64,000 nucleotides of DNA. It comes from Hyaloperonospora brassicae. Lineage: Eukaryota; Oomycota; Peronosporomycetes; Peronosporales; Peronosporaceae. The position numbers were made by a program, and so were the translations under genes. Positions within the stretch are counted from its first letter, which is position 1; each line of letters opens with the position of its first letter. The notes beneath the pieces were generated by a model, which was not told the DNA's origin, ran no database searches, and saw nothing but the letters and a program-made list of their open reading frames with translations. The DNA is taken from the NCBI GenBank assembly GCA_947650285.1, contig CANTFL010000770.1, positions 1 to 64,000 of the forward strand, written 5' to 3'. Shown in pieces: positions 35,255 to 48,243 of the stretch.

Positions 35255-38200
35255 ATGTTTAACTCATACAGGTTGAACTCGTATCGGTCTTCGCCGTCGA
35301 GGTCTAACCCGTCGAGATCGAATTCATATGTATTTGGCCCATCGAGGTGTAAATCGTATCGGTTTCACTCAGCTAGGTCCAATTCGTCGAGCTTCAGACT
35401 TGTCGAGGTCAAACTAGTATGTGTCTTACTCGCCGAGGTCACACCCGTCGAGATTCAATTGGTATGGGTTTGGCTCATCGAGATTCGAATTGTATAGGCT
35501 AAGCTCGTATAGATCCAATTCGTCGAGATGTAGACTTGTCGAGGTCAAACTTGTACGGGTCTTACTCGTCGAGGTCGGATCCGTTGATGATGAGACTCGT
35601 GCAGGTCGAAATCGTGTAGATTCAACTCGTCAATGTTTAACTCATACAGGTTGAACTCGTATCGGTCTTCGCCGTCGAGGTCTAACCCGTCGAGATCGAA
35701 TTCATATGTATTTGGCCCATCGAGGTGTAAATCGTATCGGTTTCACTCAGCTAGGTCCAATTCGTCGAGCTTCAGACTTGTCGAGGTCAAACTAGTATGT
35801 GTCTTACTCGCCGAGGTCACACCCGTCGAGATTCAATTGGTATGGGTTTGGCTCATCGAGATTCGAATTGTATAGGCTAAGCTCGTATGGATCCAATTCG
35901 TCGAGATGTAGACTTGTCGAGGTCAAACTTGTACGGGTCTTACTCGTCGAGGTCGGATCCGTTGATGATGAGACTCGTGCAGGTCGAAATCGTGTAGATT
36001 CAACTCGTCAATGTTTAACTCATACAGGTTGAACTCGTATCGGTCTTCGCCGTCGAGGTCTAACCCGTCGAGATCGAATTCATATGTATTTGGCCCATCG
36101 AGGTGTAAATCGTATCGGTTTCACTCAGCTAGGTCCAATTCGTCGAGCTTCAGACTTGTCAAGGTCAAACAAGTATGTGTCTTACTCGTCGAGGTATGAA
36201 CCGTTGATGTTGAGACTTGTGCAGGTCGAAATCGTGTAGATTCAACTCGTCAATGTTTAACTCATACAGGTTGAACTCGTATCGGTCTTCGCCGTCGAGG
36301 TCTAACCCGTCGAGATCGAATTCATATGTATTTGGCCCATCGAGGTGTAAATCGTATCGGTTTCACTCAGCTAGGTCCAATTCGTCGAGCTTCAGACTTG
36401 TCGAGGTCAAACTAGTATGTGTCTTACTCGCCGAGGTCACACCCGTCGAGATTCAATTGGTATGGGTTTGGCCCATCGAGATTCGAATTGTATAGGCTAA
36501 GCTCGTATGGATCCAATTCGTCGAGATGTAGACTTGTCGAGGTCAAACTTGTACGGGTCTTACTCGTCGAGGTCGGATCCGTTGATGATGAGACTCGTGC
36601 AGGTCGAAATCGTGTAGATTCAACTCGTCAATGTTTAACTCATACAGGTTGAACTCGTATCGGTCTTCGCCGTCGAGGTCTAACCCGTCGAGATCGAATT
36701 CATATGTATTTGGCCCATCGAGGTGTAAATCGTATCGGTTTCACTCAGCTAGGTCCAATTCGTCGAGCTTCAGACTTGTCGAGGTCAAACTAGTATGTGT
36801 CTTACTCGCCGAGGTCACACCCGTCGAGATTCAATTGGTATGGGTTTGGCTCATCGAGATTCGAATTGTATAGGCTAAGCTCGTATAGATCCAATTCGTC
36901 GAGATGTAGACTTGTCGAGGTCACACTTGTACGGGTCTTACTCGTCGAGGTCGGATCCGTTGATGATGAGACTCGTGCAGGTCGAAATCGTGTAGATTCA
37001 ACTCGTCAATGTTTAACTCATACAGGTTGAACTCGTATCGGTCTTCGCCGTCGAGGTCTAACCCGTCGAGATCGAATTCATATGTATTTGGCCCATCGAG
37101 GTGTAAATCGTATCGGTTTCACTCAGCTAGGTCCAATTCGTCGAGCTTCAGACTTGTCGAGGTCAAACTAGTATGTGTCTTACTCGCCGAGGTCACACCC
37201 GTCGAGATTCAATTGGTATGGGTTTGGCCCATCGAGATTCGAATTGTATAGGCTAAGCTCGTATAGATCCAATTCGTCGAGATGTAGACTTGTCGAGGTC
37301 AAACTTGTACGGGTCTTACTCGTCGAGGTCGGATCCGTTGATGATGAGACTCGTGCAGGTCGAAATCGTGTAGATTCAACTCGTCAATGTTTAACTCATA
37401 CAGGTTGAACTCGTATCGGTCTTCGCCGTCGAGGTCTAACCCGTCGAGATCGAATTCATATGTATTTGGCCCATCGAGGTGTAAATCGTATCGGTTTCAC
37501 TCAGCTAGGTCCAATTCGTCGAGCTTCAGACTTGTCAAGGTCAAACAAGTATGTGTCTTACTCGTCGAGGTATGAACCGTTGATGTTGAGACTCGTGCAG
37601 GTCGAAATCGTGTAGATTCAACTCGTCAATGTTTAACTCATACAGGTTGAACTCGTATCGGTCTTCGCCGTCGAGGTCTAACCCGTCGAGATCGAATTCA
37701 TATGTATTTGGCCCATCGAGGTGTAAATCGTATCGGTTTCACTCAGCTAGGTCCAATTCGTCGAGCTTCAGACTTGTCGAGGTCAAACTAGTATGTGTCT
37801 TACTCGCCGAGGTCACACCCGTCGAGATTCAATTGGTATGGGTTTGGCTCATCGAGATTCGAATTGTATAGGCTAAGCTCGTATAGATCCAATTCGTCGA
37901 GATGTAGACTTGTCGAGGTCAAACTTGTACGGGTCTTACTCGTCGAGGTCGGATCCGTTGATGATGAGACTCGTGCAGGTCGAAATCGTGTAGATTCAAC
38001 TCGTCAATGTTTAACTCATACAGGTTGAACTCGTATCGGTCTTCGCCGTCGAGGTCTAACCCGTCGAGATCGAATTCATATGTATTTGGCCCATCGAGGT
38101 GTAAATCGTATCGGTTTCACTCAGCTAGGTCCAATTCGTCGAGCTTCAGACTTGTCGAGGTCAAACTAGTATGTGTCTTACTCGCCGAGGTCACACCCGT

Positions 38201-38384
38201 CGAGATTCAATTGGTATGGGTTTGGCTCATCGAGATTCGAATTGTATAGGCTAAGCTCGTATAGATCCAATTCGTCGAGATGTAGACTTGTCGAGGTCAA
38301 ACTTGTACGGGTCTTACTCGTCGAGGTCGGATCCGTTGATGATGAGACTCGTGCAGGTCGAAATCGTGTAGATTCAACTCGTCA

Positions 38385-40000
38385 ATGTTTAACTCATACA
38401 GGTTGAACTCGTATCGGTCTTCGCCGTCGAGGTCTAACCCGTCGAGATCGAATTCATATGTATTTGGCCCATCGAGGTGTAAATCGTATCGGTTTCACTC
38501 AGCTAGGTCCAATTCGTCGAGCTTCAGACTTGTCGAGGTCAAACTAGTATGTGTCTTACTCGCCGAGGTCACACCCGTCGAGATTCAATTGGTATGGGTT
38601 TGGCCCATCGAGATTCGAATTGTATAGGCTAAGCTCGTATAGATCCAATTCGTCGAGATTAGACTTGTCGAGGTCAAACTTGTACGGGTCTTACTCGTCG
38701 AGGTCGGATCCGTTGATGATGAGACTCGTGCAGGTCGAAATCGTGTAGATTCAACTCGTCAATGTTTAACTCATACAGGTTGAACTCGTATCGGTCTTCG
38801 CCGTCGAGGTCTAACCCGTCGAGATCGAATATCATATGTATTTGGCCCATCGAGGTGTAAATCGTATCGGTTTCACTCAGCTAGGTCCAATTCGTCGAGC
38901 TTCAGACTTGTCAAGGTCAAACAAGTATGTGTCTTACTCGTCGAGGTATGAACCGTTGATGTTGAGACTCGTGCAGGTCGAAATCGTGTAGATTCAACTC
39001 GTCAATGTATAACTCATACAGGTTGAACTCGTATCGGTCTTCACCGTCGAGGTCTAACCCGTCGAGATCGAATTCATATGTATTTGGCCCATCGAGGTGT
39101 AAATCGTATCGGTTTCACTCAGCTAGGTCCAATTCGTCGAGCTTCAGACTTGTCAAGGTCAAACAAGTATGTGTCTTACTCGTCGAGGTATGAACCGTTG
39201 ATGATGAGACTCGTGCAGGTCGAAATCGTGTAGATTCAACTCGTCAATGTTTAACTCATACAGGTTGAACTCGTATCGGTCTTCGCCGTCGAGGTCTAAC
39301 CCGTCGAGATCGAATTCATATGTATTTGGCCCATCGAGGTGTAAATCGTATCGGTTTCACTCAGCTAGGTCCAATTCGTCGAGCTTCAGACTTGTCGAGG
39401 TCAAACTAGTATGTGTCTTACTCGCCGAGGTCACACCCGTCGAGATTCAATTGGTATGGGTTTGGCTCATCGAGATTCGAATTGTATAGGCTAAGCTCGT
39501 ATGGATCCAATTCGTCGAGATTAGACTTGTCGAGGTCAAACTTGTACGGGTCTTACTCGTCGAGGTCGGATCCGTTGATGATGAGACTCGTGCAGGTCGA
39601 AATCGTGTAGATTCAACTCGTCAATGTTTAACTCATACAGGTTGAACTCGTATCGGTCTTCGCCGTCGAGGTCTAACCCGTCGAGATCGAATTCATATGT
39701 ATTTGGCCCATCGAGGTGTAAATCGTATCGGTTTCACTCAGCTAGGTCCAATTCGTCGAGCTTCAGACTTGTCAAGGTCAAACTAGTATGTGTCTTACTC
39801 GCCGAGGTCACACCCGTCGAGATTCAATTGGTATGGGTTTGGCTCATCGAGATTCGAATTGTATAGGCTAAGCTCGTATAGATCCAATTCGTCGAGATTA
39901 GACTTGTCGAGGTCAAACTTGTACGGGTCTTACTCGTCGAGGTCGGATCCGTTGATGATGAGACTCGTGCAGGTCGAAATCGTGTAGATTCAACTCGTCA
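38385..40000 (+). repeat. Shared one-base deletion in three L units
   Basis: L38385, L39247 and L39624 all read gagattagac instead of gagatgtagac in copy B and are each 377 bp. L40243 and L40621 are normal again. The same loss in three of three consecutive L units, with S38762 and S39005 in between, points to spread by duplication or conversion. Confidence 0.88.
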
Positions 40001-43000
40001 ATGTTTAACTCATACAGGTTGAACTCGTATCGGTCTTCGCCGTCGAGGTCTAACCCGTCGAGATCGATATCATATGTATTTGGCCCATCGAGGTGTAAAT
40101 CGTATCGGTTTCACTCAGCTAGGTCCAATTCGTCGAGCTTCAGACTTGTCAAGGTCAAACAAGTATGTGTCTTACTCGTCGAGGTATGAACCGTTGATGT
40201 TGAGACTTGTGCAGGTCGAAATCGTGTAGATTCAACTCGTCAATGTATAACTCATACAGGTTGAACTCGTATCGGTCTTCGCCGTCGAGGTGTAACCCGT
40301 CGAGATCGAATTCATATGTATTTGGCCCATCGAGGTGTAAATCGTATCGGTTTCACTCAGCTAGGTCCAATTCGTCGAGCTTCAGACTTGTCGAGGTCAA
40401 ACTAGTATGTGTCTTACTCGCCGAGGTCACACCCGTCGAGATTCAATTGGTATGGGTTTGGCTCATCGAGATTCGAATTGTATAGGCTAAGCTCGTATAG
40501 ATCCAATTCGTCGAGATGTAGACTTGTCGAGGTCACACTTGTACGGGTCTTACTCGTCGAGGTCGGATCCGTTGATGATGAGACTCGTGCAGGTCGAAAT
40601 CGTGTAGATTCAACTCGTCAATGTTTAACTCATACAGGTTGAACTCGTATCGGTCTTCGCCGTCGAGGTCTAACCCGTCGAGATCGAATTCATATGTATT
40701 TGGCCCATCGAGGTGTAAATCGTATCGGTTTCACTCAGCTAGGTCCAATTCGTCGAGCTTCAGACTTGTCGAGGTCAAACTAGTATGTGTCTTACTCGCC
40801 GAGGTCACACCCGTCGAGATTCAATTGGTATGGGTTTGGCTCATCGAGATTCGAATTGTATAGGCTAAGCTCGTATAGATCCAATTCGTCGAGATGTAGA
40901 CTTGTCGAGGTCAAACTTGTACGGGTCTTACTCGTCGAGGTCGGATCCGTTGATGATGAGACTCGTGCAGGTCGAAATCGTGTAGATTCAACTCGTCAAT
41001 GTTTAACTCATACAGGTTGAACTCGTATCGGTCTTCACCGTCGAGGTCTAACCCGTCGAGATCGAATTCATATGTATTTGGCCCATCGAGGTGTAAATCG
41101 TATCGGTTTCACTCAGCTAGGTCCAATTCGTCGAGCTTCAGACTTGTCGAGGTCAAACAAGTATGTGTCTTACTCGTCGAGGTATGAACCGTTGATGTTG
41201 AGACTCGTGCAGGTCGAAATCGTGTAGATTCAACTCGTCAATGTTTAACTCATACAGGTTGAACTCGTATCGGTCTTCGCCGTCGAGGTCTAACCCGTCG
41301 AGATCGAATTCATATGTATTTGGCCCATCGAGGTGTAAATCGTATCGGTTTCACTCAGCTAGGTCCAATTCGTCGAGCTTCAGACTTGTCAAGGTCAAAC
41401 AAGTATGTGTCTTACTCGTCGAGGTATGAACCGTTGATGTTGAGACTTGTGCAGGTCGAAATCGTGTAGATTCAACTCGTCAATGTTTAACTCATACAGG
41501 TTGAACTCGTATCGGTCTTCGCCGTCGAGGTCTAACCCGTCGAGATCGAATCATATGTATTTGGCCCATCGAGGTGTAAATCGTATCGGTTTCACTCAGC
41601 TAGGTCCAATTCGTCGAGCTTCAGACTTGTCAAGGTCAAACAAGTATGTGTCTTACTCGTCGAGGTATGAACCGTTGATGTTGAGACTTGTGCAGGTCGA
41701 AATCGTGTAGATTCAACTCGTCAATGTATAACTCATACAGGTTGAACTCGTATCGGTCTTCGCCGTCGAGGTCTAACCCGTCGAGATCGAATTCATATGT
41801 ATTTGGCCCATCGAGGTGTAAATCGTATCGGTTTCACTCAGCTAGGTCCAATATGTCGAGCTTCAGACTTGTCTAGGTCAAACTAGTATGTGTCTTACTC
41901 GCCGAGGTCACACCCGTCGAGATTCAATTGGTATGGGTTTGGCTCATCGAGATTCGAATTGTATAGGCTAAGCTCGTATGGATTCAATTCGTCGAGATGT
42001 AGACTTGTCGAGGTCAAACTTGTACGGGTCTTACTCGTCGAGGTCGGATCCGTTGATGATGAGACTCGTGCAGGTCGAAATCGTGTAGATTCAACTCGTC
42101 AATGTTTAACTCATACAGGTTGAACTCGTATCGGTCTTCGCCGTCGAGGTCTAACCCGTCGAGATCGAATTCATATGTATTTGGCCCATCGAGGTGTAAA
42201 TCGTATCGGTTTCACTCAGCTAGGTCCAATTCGTCGAGCTTCAGACTTGTCGAGGTCAAACAAGTATGTGTCTTACTCGTCGAGGTATGAACCGTTGATG
42301 ATGAGACTCGTGCAGGTCGAAATCGTGTAGATTCAACTCGTCAATGTTTAACTCATACAGGTTGAACTCGTATTGGTCTTCGCCGTCGAGGTCTAACCCG
42401 TCGAGATCGATATCATATGTATTTGGCCCATCGAGGTGTAAATCGTATCGGTTTCACTCAGCTAGGTCCAATTCGTCGAGCTTCAGACTTGTCAAGGTCA
42501 AACAAGTATGTGTCTTACTCGTCGAGGTATGAACCGTTGATGTTGAGACTTGTGCAGGTCGAAATCGTGCAGATTCAACTCGTCAATGTATAACTCATAC
42601 AGGTTGAACTCGTATCGGTCTTCGCCGTCGAGGTCTAACCCGTCGAGATCGAATTCATATGTATTTGGCCCATCGAGGTGTAAATCGTATCGGTTTCACT
42701 CAGCTAGGTCCAATATGTCGAGCTTCAGACTTGTCTAGGTCAAAGTAGTATGTGTCTTACTCGCCGAGGTCACACCCGTCGAGATTCAATTGGTATGGGT
42801 TTGGCTCATCGAGATTCGAATTGTATAGGCTAAGCTCGTATGGATTCAATTCGTCGAGATGTAGACTTGTCGAGGTCACACTTGTACGGGTCTTACTCGT
42901 CGAGGTCGGATCCGTTGATGATGAGACTCGTGCAGGTCGAAATCGTGTAGATTCAATTCGTCAATGTTTAACTCATACAGGTTGAACTCGTATCGGTCTT

Positions 43001-43205
43001 CGCCGTCGAGGTCTAACCCGTCGAGATCGAATTCATATGTATTTGGCCCATCGAGGTGTAAATCGTATCGGTTTCACTCAGCTAGGTCCAATTCGTCGAG
43101 CTTCAGACCTGTCAAGGTCAAACAAGTATGTGTCTTACTCGTCGAGGTATGAACCGTTGATGTTGAGACTCGTGCAGGTCGAAATCGTGTAGATTCAACT
43201 CGTCA

Positions 43206-43418
43206 ATGTTTAACTCATACAGGTTGAACTCGTATCGGTCTTCACCGTCGAGGTCTAACCCGTCGAGATTGAATTCATATGTATTTGGCCCATCGAGGTG
43301 TAAATCGTATCGGTTTCACTCAACTAGGTCCAATATGTCGAGCTTCAGACTTGTCAAGGTCAAACACCGTTGATGATGAGACTCGTGCAGGTCGAAATAG
43401 TGTAGATTCAACTCGTCA
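43206..43418 (+). repeat. S unit with a 29-bp deletion (213 bp)
   Basis: The normal run from caagtatgtg through gaggtatgaac is missing, so caaggtcaaaca joins ccgttgatgatg directly near 43366. The loss is one base short of two 15-bp blocks, unlike the exact 15-bp gains elsewhere. It is the largest deletion in the window and the only unit lacking the conserved tactcgtcgagg block. Confidence 0.92.
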
Positions 43419-44039
43419 ATGTTTTACTCATACAGGTTGAGCTAGTATCGGTCTTCGCCGTCGAGGTCTAACCCGCCGAGATCGAATTCATATGTATTTG
43501 GCCCATCGAGGTGTAAATCGTATCGGTTTCACTCAGCTAGGTCCAATTCGTCGAGCTTCAGACTTGTCAAGGTCAAACAAGTATGTGTCTTACTCGTCGA
43601 GGTATGAACCGTTGATGTTGAGACTTGTGCAGGTCGAAATCGTGCAGATTCAACTCATCAATGTTTTACTCATACAGGTTGAGCTATTATCGGTCTTCGC
43701 CGTCGAGGTCTAACCCGTCGAGATCGAATTCATATGTATTTGGCCCATCAAGGTGTAAATCGTATCGGTTTCACTCAGCTAGGTCCAATATCGTCGAGCT
43801 TCAGACTTGTCAAGGTCATACAAGTATGTGTCTTACTCGCCGAGGTCACACCCGTCGAGATTCAATTGGTATGGGTTTGGCTCATCGAGATTCGAATTGT
43901 ATAGGCTAAGCTCGTATGGATTCAATTCGTCGAGCTTCAGACTTGTCGAGGTCACACTTGTACGGGTCTTACTCGTCGAGGTCGGATCCGTTGATGATGA
44001 GACTCGTGCAGGTCGATATCGTGTAGATTCAACTCGTCA

Positions 44040-45778
44040 ATGTTTAACTCATACAGGTTGAACTCGTATCGGTCTTCGCCGTCGAGGTCTAACCCGCAGA
44101 GATCGAATTCATATGTATTTGGCCCATCGAGGTGTAAATCGTATCGGTTTCACTCAGCTAGGTCCAATTCGTCGAGCTTCAGACTTGTCTAGGTCAAAGT
44201 AGTATGTGTCTTACTCGCCGAGGTCACACCCGTCGAGATTTGATTGGTATGGGTTTGGACCATCGAGATACGAATTGTATCGGCTAAGCTCGTATGGATT
44301 AATTAGGTCGAGATGTAGACTTGTCGAGGTCAAACTTGTACGGGTCTTACTCGTCGAGGTCGGATCCGTTGATGATGAGACTCGTGCAGGTCGAAATCGT
44401 GTAGATTCAACTCGTCAATGTTTAACTCATACAGGTTGAACTCGTATCGGTCTTCGCCGTCGAGGTCTAACCCGTCGAGATTGAATTCATATGTATTTGG
44501 CCCATCGAGGTGTAAATCGTATCGGTTTCACTCAGCTAGGTCCAATTCGTCGAGCTTCAGACTTGACGAGGTCAAACTAGTATGTGTCTTACTCGTCGAG
44601 GTCGGATCCGTTGATGATGAGACTCGTGCAGGTCGAAATCGTGTAGATTCAACTCATCAATGTTTTACTCATACAGGTTGAACTCGTATCGGTCTTCGCC
44701 GTCGAGGTCTAACCCGTCGAGGTCTAACCCGCCGAGATCGAATTCATATGTATTTGGCCCATCGAGGTGTAAATCGTATCGGTTTCACTCAGCTAGGTCC
44801 AATTCGTCGAGCTTCAGACTTGTCGAGGTCAAACAAGTATGTGTCTTACTCGTCGAGGTATGAACCGTTGATGTTGAGACTTGTGCAGGTCGAAATCGTG
44901 CAGATTCAACTCGTCAATGTATAACTCATACAGGTTGAACTCGTATCGGTCTTCGCCGTCGAGGTCTAACCCGTCGAGATTGAATTCATATGTATTTGGC
45001 CCATCGAGGTGTAAATCGTATCGGTTTCACTCAGCTAGGTCCAATTCGTCGAGCTTCAGACTTGTCTAGGTCATAGTAGTATGTGTCTTACTCGCCGAGG
45101 TCACACCCGTCGAGATTTGATTGGTATGGGTTTGGACCATCGAGATACGAATTGTATCGGCTAAGCTCGTATGGATTAATTAGGTCGAGATGTAGACTTG
45201 TCGAGGTCAAACTTGTACGGGTCTTACTCGTCGAGGTCGGATCCGTTGATGATGAGACTCGTGCAGGTCGAAATCGTGTAGATTCAACTCGTCAATGTTT
45301 AACTCATACAGGTTGAACTCGTATCGGTCTTCGCCGTCGAGGTCTAACCCGTCGAGATTGAATTCATATGTATTTGGCCCATCGAGGTGTAAATCGTATC
45401 GGTTTCACTCAGCTAGGTCCAATTCGTCGAGCTTCAGACTTGTCGAGGTCAAACTAGTATGTGTCTTACTCGTCGAGGTCGGATCCGTTGATGATGAGAC
45501 TCGTGCAGGTCGAAATCGTGTAGATTCAACTCATCAATGTTTTACTCATACAGGTTGAACTCGTATTGGTCTTCGCCGTCGAGGTCTAACCCGTCGAGAT
45601 TGAATTCATATGTATTTGGCCCATCGAGGTGTAAATCGTATCGGTTTCACTCAGCTAGGTCCAATTCGTCGAGCTTCAGACTTGTCGAGGTCAAACAAGT
45701 ATGTGTCTTACTCGTCGAGGTATGAACCGTTGATGTTGAGACTTGTGCAGGTCGAAATCGTGCAGATTCAACTCGTCA
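44040..45778 (+). repeat. Tandem L-S-S repeat with a divergent L subtype
   Basis: Copy 1 (44040-44916, 877 bp) and copy 2 (44917-45778, 862 bp) differ in length by the 15-bp insertion in S44660. Their L units are the most divergent in the window: gagatttgattgg, gtttggaccatcg, gagatacgaattg, gtatcggctaag and tggattaattagg. The middle S of each (44418, 45295) has an L body joined to an L tail (ggtcaaactag then cgaggtcggatcc), the product expected when one of the two 136-bp copies is removed from L. Confidence 0.9.
44660..44916 (+). repeat. S unit with a 15-bp internal duplication (257 bp)
   Basis: The block gtcgaggtctaaccc occurs twice in succession near 44701-44730, the second followed by gccgagatcg. 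The identical gain occurs in unit 46021 but not in the sister unit at 45537. Confidence 0.92.
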
Positions 45779-46020
45779 ATGTATAACTCATACAGGTTGA
45801 ACTCGTATCGATCTTCGCCGTCGAGGTCTAACCCGTCGAGATTGAATTCATATGTATTTGGCCCATCGAGGTGTAAATCGTATCGGTTTCACTCAGCTAG
45901 GTCCAATATGTCGAGCTTCAGACTTGTCAAGGTCAAACAAGTATGTGTCTTACTCGTCGAGGTATGAACCGTTGATGTTGAGACTTGTGCAGGTCGAAAT
46001 CGTGTAGATTCAACTAGTCA

Positions 46021-46277
46021 ATGTTTAACTCATACAGGTTGAACTCGTATCGGTCTTCGCCGTCGAGGTCTAACCCGTCGAGGTCTAACCCGCCGAGATC
46101 GAATTCATATGTATTTGGCCCATCGAGGTGTAAATCGTATCGGTTTCACTCAGCTAGGTCCAATATGTCGAGCTTCAGACTTGTCAAGGTCAAACAAGTA
46201 TGTGTCTTACTCGTCGAGGTATGAACCGTTGATGTTGAGACTTGTGCAGGTCGAAATCGTGTAGATTCAACTCGTCA
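46021..46277 (+). repeat. S unit with the same 15-bp duplication as 44660 (257 bp)
   Basis: gtcgaggtctaaccc is again doubled before gccgagatcg. The flanks differ from 44660: this unit starts with gtttaac after ctagtcaatg and carries aatatgtcgagc. The insertion therefore either was transferred by conversion or arose twice at the same place. Confidence 0.9.
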
Positions 46278-48243
46278 ATGTTTAACTCATACAGGTTGAA
46301 CTCGTATCGGTCTTCGCCGTCGAGGTCTAACCCGCCGAGATCGAATTCATATGTATTTGGCCCATCGAGGTGTAAATCGTATCGGTTTCACTCAGCTAGG
46401 TCCAATTCGTCGAGCTTCAGACCTGTCAAGGTCAAACAAGTATGTGTCTTACTCGTCGAGGTATGAACCGTTGATGTTGAGACTTGTGCAGGTCGAAATC
46501 GTGTAGATTCAACTCGTCAATGTATAACTCATACAGGTTGAACTCGTATCGATCTTCGCCGTCGAGGTCTAACCCGCCGAGATCGAATTCATACGTATTT
46601 GGCGCATCGAGGTGTAAATCGTATCGGTTTCACTCAGCTAGGTCCAATATGTCGAGCTTCAGACTTGTCAAGGTCAAACTAGTATGTGTCTTACTCGCCG
46701 AGGTCACACCCGTCGAGATTCAATTGGTATGGGTTTGGCTCATCGAGATTCGAATTGTATAGGCTAAGCTCGTATGGATCCAATTCGTCGAGATGTAGAC
46801 TTGTCGAGGTCACACTTGTACGGGTCTTACTCGTCGAGGTCGGATCCGTTGATGATGAGACTCGTGCAGGTCGAAATCGTGTAGATTCAACTCATCAATG
46901 TTTAACTCATACAGGTTGAACTCGTATCGGTCTTCGCCGTCGAGGTCTAACCCGTCCAGATCGAATTCATATGTATTTGGCCCATCGAGGTGTAAATCGT
47001 ATCGGTTTCACTCAGCTAGGTCCAATTCGTCGAGCTTCAGACTTGTCGAGGTCAAACTAGTATGTGTCTTACTCGTCGAGGTATGAACCGTTGATGTTGA
47101 GACTCGTGCAGGTCGAAATCGTGTAGATTCAACTCATCAATGTTTTACTCATACAGGTTGGGCTAGTATCGGTCATCGCCGTCGAGGTCTAACCCGCCGA
47201 GATTGAATTCATATGTATTTGGCCCATCGAGGTGTAAATCGTATCGGTTTCACTCAGCTAGGTCCAATATGTCGAGCTTCAGACTTGTCAAGGTCAAACA
47301 AGTATGTGTCTTACTCGTCGAGGTATGAACCGTTGATGTTGAGACTTGTGCAGGTCGAAATCGTGTAGATTCAACTCGTCAATGTTTAACTCATACAGGT
47401 TGAACTCGTATCGGTCTTCGCCGTCGAGGTCTAACCCGCCGAGATCGAATTCATATGTGTTTGGCCCATCGAGGTGTAAATCGTATCGGTTTCACTCAAC
47501 TAGGTCCAATATGTCGAGCTTCAGACTTGTCAAGGTCAAACAAGTATGTGTCTTACTCGTCGAGGTATGAACCGTTGATGTTGAGACTCGTGCAGGTCGA
47601 AATCGTGTAGATTCAACTCGTCAATGTTTAACTCATACAGGTTGAACTCGTATCGGTCTTCGCCGTCGAGGTCTAACCCGCCGAGATCGAATTCATATGT
47701 ATTTGGCCCATCGAGGTGTAAATCGTATCGGTTTCACTCAGCTAGGTCCAATTCGTCGAGCTTCAGACCTGTCAAGGTCAAACAAGTATGTGTCTTACTC
47801 GTCGAGGTATGAACCGTTGATGTTGAGACTTGTGCAGGTCGAAATCGTGTAGATTCAACTCGTCAATGTATAACTCATACAGGTTGAACTCGTATCGATC
47901 TTCGCCGTCGAGGTCTAACCCGCCGAGATCGAATTCATATGTATTTGGCCCATCGAGGTGTAAATCGTATCGGTTTCACTCAACTAGGTCCAATATGTCG
48001 AGCTTCAGACTTGTCAAGGTCAAACTAGTATGTGTCTTACTCGCCGAGGTCACACCCGTCGAGATTCAATTGGTATGTGTTTGGCTCATCGAGATTCGAA
48101 TTGTATAGGCTAAGCTCGTATGGATCCAATTCGTCGAGCTTCAGACCAGTCGAGGTCACACTTGTACGGGTTATACTCGTCGAGGTCGGATCCGTTGATG
48201 ATGAGACTCGTGCAGGTCGAAATCGTGTAGATTCAACTCGTCA
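46278..48243 (+). repeat. 1346-bp spaced duplication of an S-L pair
   Basis: S46278-L46520 (46278-46897) matches S47624-L47866 (47624-48243). Both S units carry cccgccgagatcg and cagacctgtcaagg. Both L units carry gtatcgatcttcgcc and aatatgtcgagc. The right L has additional changes (tggtatgtgttt, cagaccagtcgagg, ggttatactcg). Three S units (46898, 47140, 47382) separate the copies. Confidence 0.82.

Larger units (their letters stand above)
26681..42585 (+). repeat. Array segment D: L-rich core with 28 L and 22 S units
   Basis: L outnumbers S here, with adjacent L units (29162/29540, 30644/31022, 33745 to 35633 as six in a row, 36253 to 37009, 37629 to 38385, 39247/39624, 40243/40621). The L subtype is uniform: gtatgggtttggctc, tatggatccaattcg or tatagatccaattcg, gagatgtagac. 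The S units carry gatcgaattc and cgccgtcg. Ten units carry 1- or 2-bp indels, for example 27059, 32262, 33123, 34501, 34878, 38762 and 41483. Three units (38385, 39247, 39624) share the same one-base loss, gagattagac. Confidence 0.96.

Noticed and set aside
44231..45195. Foreign sequence around tggattaattagg in the divergent L units
   Set aside because: It keeps the 15-bp register and the exact L length and aligns block by block with other L units. It is a diverged L, not an insertion.
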